Below, one piece after another: positions 49,601 through 55,600 of a stretch of DNA of 64,000 nucleotides; positions within the stretch are counted from its first letter, which is position 1, and every line of letters starts with the position of its first letter. Position numbers and translations under genes: made by a program. This stretch comes from Pelecanus crispus (lineage: Eukaryota; Chordata; Aves; Pelecaniformes; Pelecanidae). The notes beneath the pieces were generated by a model. The model saw nothing but the letters and a program-made list of their open reading frames with translations, did no database searches and was not told where the DNA came from. Location of the stretch: the NCBI RefSeq assembly GCF_030463565.1, contig NC_134660.1, positions 1,786,001 through 1,850,000 of the forward strand, read 5' to 3'.

Positions 49601-52600
49601 GCTCGGCTCGGGGGGGCTCGGGCGGGGCCGGGGCTCGCGGCGCGGCGCGGAGCGGAGCCGCCACCTCCCGCCGCTGCGGCCGCCGCCGGCCCCGCGCGCC
49701 CGCCCTTATAGGGGCGCGGTCGTCATGGCAACCGCGACTCCACCTGCCGCCGCGCGGCGCCAGGCCGCCAGCAGGGGGCGCGCGCTCCCGGCGGGGGCGG
49801 GGCGGGGGTGACGGAGGGGATTGGGGGGGGCCAGGGGGGTGCTGGGGGTGCAATGGGGCATGAGGGGTGCTGGGGGGAATTGGGGGTGCAAGGGGGCAGG
49901 GGGGTGCTGGGGGTGCAATGGGGCATGAGGGGTGCTGGGGGGAATTGGGGGTGCAAGGGAACTGGGGTGGGGGCTGGGGGTGCAATGGGGCATGAGGGGT
50001 GCTGGGGGGAATTGGGGGTGCAAGGGGGCGGGGGGGTGCTGGGGGTGCAATGAGGCATGAGGGGTGCTGGGGGGAATTGGGGGTGCAAGGGGGCTGGGGT
50101 GGGGGCTGGGGGTGCAATGGGGCATGAGGGGTGCTGGGGGGAATTGGGGGTGCAAGGGGGCTGGGGTGGGGGCTGGGGGTGCAATGGGGCATGAGGGGTG
50201 CTGGGGGGAATTGGGGGTGCAAGGGAACTGGGGTGGGGGCTGGGGGTGCAATGGGGCGGGGGGGTGCTGGGGAATTGGGGGTGCAAGGGGGCAGGGGGGT
50301 ACTGGGGAATTGGGGGTGCAAGGGGGCAGGGAGGTTCTGGGGGTGCAATGGGGCATGAGGGGTGCTGGAAGGAATTGGGGGTGCAAGGGGGCTGGGGTGG
50401 GGGCTGGGGGTGCAATGGGGCATGAGGGGTGCTGGGGGGAATTGGGGGTGCAAGGGGGCTGGGGTGGGGGCTGGGGGTGCAATGGGGCATGAGGGGTGCT
50501 GGGGGGAATTGGGGGTGCAAGGGGGCTGGGGTGGGGGCTGGGGGTGCAATGGGGCATGAGGGGTGCTGGGGGGAATTGGGGGTGCAAGGGAACTGGGGTG
50601 GGGGCTGGGGGTGCAATGGGGCGGGGGGGTGCTGGGGAATTGGGGGTGCAAGGGGGCAGGGGGGTACTGGGGAATTGGGGGTGCAAGGGGGCAGGGGGGT
50701 TCTGGGGGTGCAATGGGGCATGAGGGGTGCTGGGGGGAATTGGGGGTGCAAGGGGGCTGGGGTGGGGGCTGGGGGTGCAATGGGGCGGGGGGGTGCTGGG
50801 GAATTGGGGGTGCAAGGGGGCAGGGGGGTACTGGGGAATTGGGGGTGCAAGGGGGCAGGGGGCTGCTGGGGGTGCAATGGGGCATGAGGGGTGCTGGAGG
50901 AATTGGGGGTGCAAGGGGGCAGGGGGGTGCTGGGGAATTGGGGGCGCAGTAGGACAGGGGGCTGCTGGGGGTGCAATGGGGCATGAGGGGTGCTGGGGGG
51001 AATTGGGGGTGCAAGGGGGCAGGGGGGTGCTGGGCGTGCAATGAGGCATGAGGGGTGCTGGGGGAATTGGGGGTGCAAGGGGGCAGGGGGGTGCTGGGGG
51101 GAATTGGGGGTGCAAGGGGGCGGGGGGCTGCTGGGGGTGCAATGGGGCATGAGGGGTGCTGGGGGAATTGGGGGTGCAGTAGGACAGGGGGGTGCTGGGG
51201 GGAATTGGGGGTGCAAGGGGGCAGGGGGGTTCTGGGGGTGCAATGGGGCATGAGGGGTGCTGGGGGGAATTGGGGGTACAAGGGGGCTGGGGGGTGCTGG
51301 GGGAATTGGGGGTGCAAGGGAGCTGGGGTGGAGGCTGGGGGTGCAATGGGGCATGAGGGGTGCTGGGGGAATTGGGGGTGCAAGGGGGCGGGGGTGCTGG
51401 GGGGAATTGAGGGTGCAAGGGGGCTGGGTGGGTGGGTGCTGGGGAATTGGGGGCGCAGTGGGACAGGGGGGTGCTGGAAGGAATTGGGGGTGCAATGGGG
51501 CAAGGGTGGGTGCTGGGGAAATTGGGGGGGCAAGGGGGAGAGGGGTACTGGGGGTGTAATAGTGCAGGGGGGGGTGCCGGGGAATTGGAGGTGCAAGGGG
51601 CAGGGGTGTGTGCTGGGGGTGCGATGGAGCAGGGGCCAGGGGCTGCAGGGGTGGGCCAGGGGCTGCAGGGGTGGGCCAGCGGCTGCAGGGGTGGGCTAGG
51701 GGCTGCAGGGGTGGGCCAGGCAGCCCAGCCCTCCAGGCCCAGCAGCTTTGCAGCGTTTGCCCCCCATGCACCCTGTCAGGACCACAGAAGGTGGGCGCAG
51801 GACAGGCTGGGGGGTGGGCACAGGCAGCGTGGTGCACGCACACACCTGTGCACGCACAGACGCATGCGTGCACGCACGCACACAGTGCATGCATGCACGC
51901 GCACCCCCCCATAAGACGCTGCTGCAGCACAGGGTGCTGCTGGGCTCTCCCCACCCCACCCCAGCACCCCCAGGGGCTTTGCAGCCCACGCAGGAGCTGC
52001 GCAAACCCCGGTGCCCCCCCGCACGCTGCACCCAGGCTGCCCACCCGTGAGGGCTTGGCATGGCTTTCATCACCCCCCGGCTCCCCGGGACCCCAAATTC
52101 CCCAGGAGTTTTTCCTTCCTACAATTACGCAGAAATGCATCAGCACACGCTCCCCGAAAGGCTCGACAACTGCAAGTTCCGTAAAAATAACTGGGATTTT
52201 TTTTTTAATATCCTTTTTAATGCGTGGGAGCTGGGTCCGAGCATCTGCGGGCAGGAGCTGGGGGCTGCAGCAGCCCCGTGGTGCTGGCCCCAGGCCCCCG
52301 GCCCCCACTGCGCCCCCAGCCCAAACCACGGGCGCAAGCGGCGCTTGTGGACCCCGGGAGCTGCTGCGCCGACAGCGCTGTAGAGACGGGCAAAGCGCGG
52401 TTGAGAATAACCGGTGCAAAAAATTGCTGCCAGCTGGGAGAGCAGAATCGCCGCTCCCCTGCCCTGCCCGCCAGCCCCAGCCGCACGCACCCCCAGCCCC
52501 GAATTTCAGCCCCCCCACGCCCCTGACGTGGCAGCACACCCCGCTGCGGAGCAGGGAAGCAGCCAAGAGCCCCGCTTGATTTGGGGAAACTGAGGCACAA

Positions 52601-55600
52601 AGCCAGCTGCAGCAACCCAGCACCTCCCCAGCCTGCCGCCCCTGCCTGCGGGGGTGCTCCCGCCCGACCCCACGCCAACGCACCCCACGGCCGGGCAGAG
52701 CACGGCGCTGCTGGCGAGGCACGAGGCTTCGTGGCTACGTACAGCTGCGCCCGCTGCTATTTATTTATTCCAAAGTCGGATTTATTCTGGGCAGCTGCAA
52801 ATCTGCTGCTGTCAGGCAGCCACCGACACGTTAACGCTCAGCTCCAGCCTTTTCCCTTTTTTTTTTTTTTTTTTTTTCTCTCCCTTCCTTTCCCTGCAGC
52901 AGAACTGGACAAGCTTAAATCCCAGCTTTTATATACTTTCATTTAGACCTGAAAGAGGCATGTTTCTGCTCCAGCTCCGCTGCGGTATTTAACCCCACGC
53001 TGCAGCTTACGAGCTGCAAGGCGCCGGAGTAGACGGGGCTTAATGGCGATACAGCTGGCATGCGTGCATTTAACTGGCTACGGGCAAGGGAGGGTTTGTA
53101 ATCCCTTATTTTCCGGGGTTTACAATTTGTCTGCGTAAAACCGTGCGTTCCCGGTCGGTAGGCACCCTCTGAGCCCCCTGCAGAAAAGCACATCCAAAAT
53201 CAACATGGATATCAGTGAGGAACAGGGAGGGGCAAAGGGGTCACCCCCTTTAAACCACTATATTCTTATTTTTCTAAACGTTCCTAACTTTCTAAATGTT
53301 TGATAGCGGGCACCGGGGGCACGGTCCCGGCCAAATCACACATCCCAGAGCATCGATGCACGGAGGGACAAGAAACCCGGCCGTGCCAGCCCTCTCCCGC
53401 TGGATTTACCCCACCCTGGGGCAGGATTTATCCCCAAGGCAGACCCAAAGCCCAGCAGCCGACGCGCTCCGTCAGCCATCTCGTCCCGATTCCCATTCCT
53501 CTCTTTATTGTTAACATGCCCGTTTAAAGCGTTCTCCCATCTGGCTTTTAAATTAGCTAGCTGCCACCTTGGACTTCTCCGCAGATTTGCTAGCGGTCTG
53601 TTGGGTGTTGGTACAATTATTTGCCTGAGTTTTTTCTGCTCTGTTATATATACATGTGATTAAAATTAATATTGCACTCGCTTTCCAATTCCTATGCATG
53701 AGTACAATGGCGTTTTGCTGCAGGCTTTGCCACGCTGAAAGGGATGTTGACATTTATGAAATGTTTCTATTCACCTCTGATTTTGTAAACTCTCTCGTAT
53801 GTAATTTAAAAAAAAAAAAAAAAACAAACCCAAAATAGCAAAGCCTGTGATCTGAAATACCTGCCAGGCTCCCCTAGAATAGCAAAGCAAGTTTCAAACG
53901 TTTCAGGCAGGCCCAGAGTGTTGTATCCCAATGTCATTTAAAGGTTGGCACCGGGGGTTTCCAGTGTTTCTAGTTTCATTTTCTCCCCATTATTATTTAC
54001 CGCCTGCAGGGAAAATGAAGAAAAAAAGAAAAAAAAAGAAAAAAAAAGAAGAGAAAAAATAGGATTTGTGTTTTTTTTCTTTTTTCCCATGCCAGTGGCA
54101 AGCAGGTGATGCCTGTGGATGGAGCGGTGCCCCTGCCCAGCACCCAGCACCCAGCCCGGGGCCACGCAGGGGAGCCTGCACCCCTCTGTTTTAGCGTTAA
54201 TTTAGCATTAATCATTGCTAATCATGAGTTAATCATGAGCCCCAAAAAGCCAGGCTGGGTTTGACCGGTGCCAAGAGATTCCCTGACATCCCCCCAGTGC
54301 CACTGGGCACCCATGGCCCCGAGCGAGGGCATTCAGAAACAAAGAAGATAATTCCAGAATCCAGATCCTCTTTCTTTCACCTTATTAAAAAATCCTCCAA
54401 AGCTTATCAGACCCCGAGTCAACATGAGCTGGATTTTTTTTATACCTACTGCTTAGAAAAAAAAAAAAGTCTTTAAATCATTGTAATAATAAGGGAAAGA
54501 TTCCTACTTATTTACTGAGAAATACCACTCCGCGGCGAGAAATGTCACCGCGCCGTCGCGCAAGCGGCAGCGCAGGTACGGAGCGTGCACCGTGCGCGGC
54601 ACCCGGCCCCGCTCGGGCTGATGGCGATGGCAAAGCCACCACCGATAATCAGCCCCCAGCCAAAATCTGGACGCTCGGCTGGTGCAAACCACCGCAGCCC
54701 CCCAGCAGCTGCGCAGGATTTGGCCGCTGCCCTTTGCATCCAGCTGGGAGCTTTTTGCAAGGAGAGGGGCCGCAAAGCGGGGACCCCCCGGTGCTCCCCG
54801 AAGCAGCCCCGCCGGGCGAGGGAGGGTGCAAGGCGGGCGGCAGCTCGGGCGAGGCAGCGATGCTGCTGCCGCCGCCGCCTCAGCACGCCGGGGCCCCGCC
54901 GGTTTTCCTTACAAAGCTGGATTTCTTTCCGCCGCGCTAGGTCTGGGAGCCGTCGCCTCCGTCCCTCGGGTAGGCGTCTAGTTGGAGATGATATAAGATT
55001 TCTTTCCAGCCGCTTCCTCCGGCTGCTCTGCGCTCACCCTCCCCTGTGCCTTTTTCTAAAAGTCCTCGTTTAGGTGGGGATTTATCGCTGCCCCGACAGC
55101 ATCACTGGGGCATCCCTGTTACCCAGACAAGGAGCGGTCCAGGCTCCCCAGCACCCTGGGGTGCTGCCTGGCCCTGGGGGGCACCCCCAGGCACGGGGGA
55201 TGGATCATGGAATCATCGAGTCGCTTAGGTGGGAAAAGACCTTGAAGATCATCCAGTCCAACCAGTAACCCAACGCTACCAAGTCCACCACTAAACCAGT
55301 TAAGGGTAGAGCAGCAATTTCATGTTTCCTGGCTTGGTGGCTGGGTTATTTTTTAATGAAAGTAAAAACTAGGAATCATTAAGGTTGGAAAGGATCTCTA
55401 AGATTATCAGCCCAACCATCAACCCGACATCGCCATACCCACGAAACCATGGCCCAAAGTGCCGCGTCTACACATTTTTTGAACACTAAATATCGGCCCC
55501 GGGAACCGTCCAGCCCTTGGGCTCTGCTGCTTTCAGCAAGGGTGCCCAGATGCGTCACCCACTGTCCTGCTCCGAGGACCGGCCGGTCCCGGGGTGAGGA

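Larger units (their letters stand above)
49530..49830 (-). promoter_or_regulatory. CpG island with minus-strand promoter features (candidate alternative SRCIN1 promoter)
   Basis: This block is extremely CpG rich. On the minus strand it has GC boxes (GGGCGG words on the + strand at 49795-49805), a half-matching RFX X-box (GTCGTCATGGCAAC on + at 49719-49732), then TATAAG at 49710-49705. A CAG/GTACCC donor on the minus strand lies at 49517-49515, so a noncoding first exon of about 160 nt is possible. A transcript from here would omit exon 2 and start downstream in SRCIN1. No ATG lies between the TATA box and that donor. Direction rests on the TATA box; usage is inference. Confidence 0.5.

Noticed and set aside
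49227..51596. 789-codon minus-strand open frame
   Set aside because: Same minisatellite in another frame, running across the CpG island; composition alone explains it.
49723..52722. 999-codon minus-strand open frame rich in HPQFP, APLMP and HCTP words
   Set aside because: It is the G-rich minisatellite read backwards. All frames are open because the unit lacks stops, and the 67-bp unit is not a multiple of three. There are no splice signals or family similarity.
53809..53824. A run after an AT-rich block, considered as a processed pseudogene tail
   Set aside because: No coding sequence and no flanking target duplication were seen upstream, so a retrocopy could not be supported.
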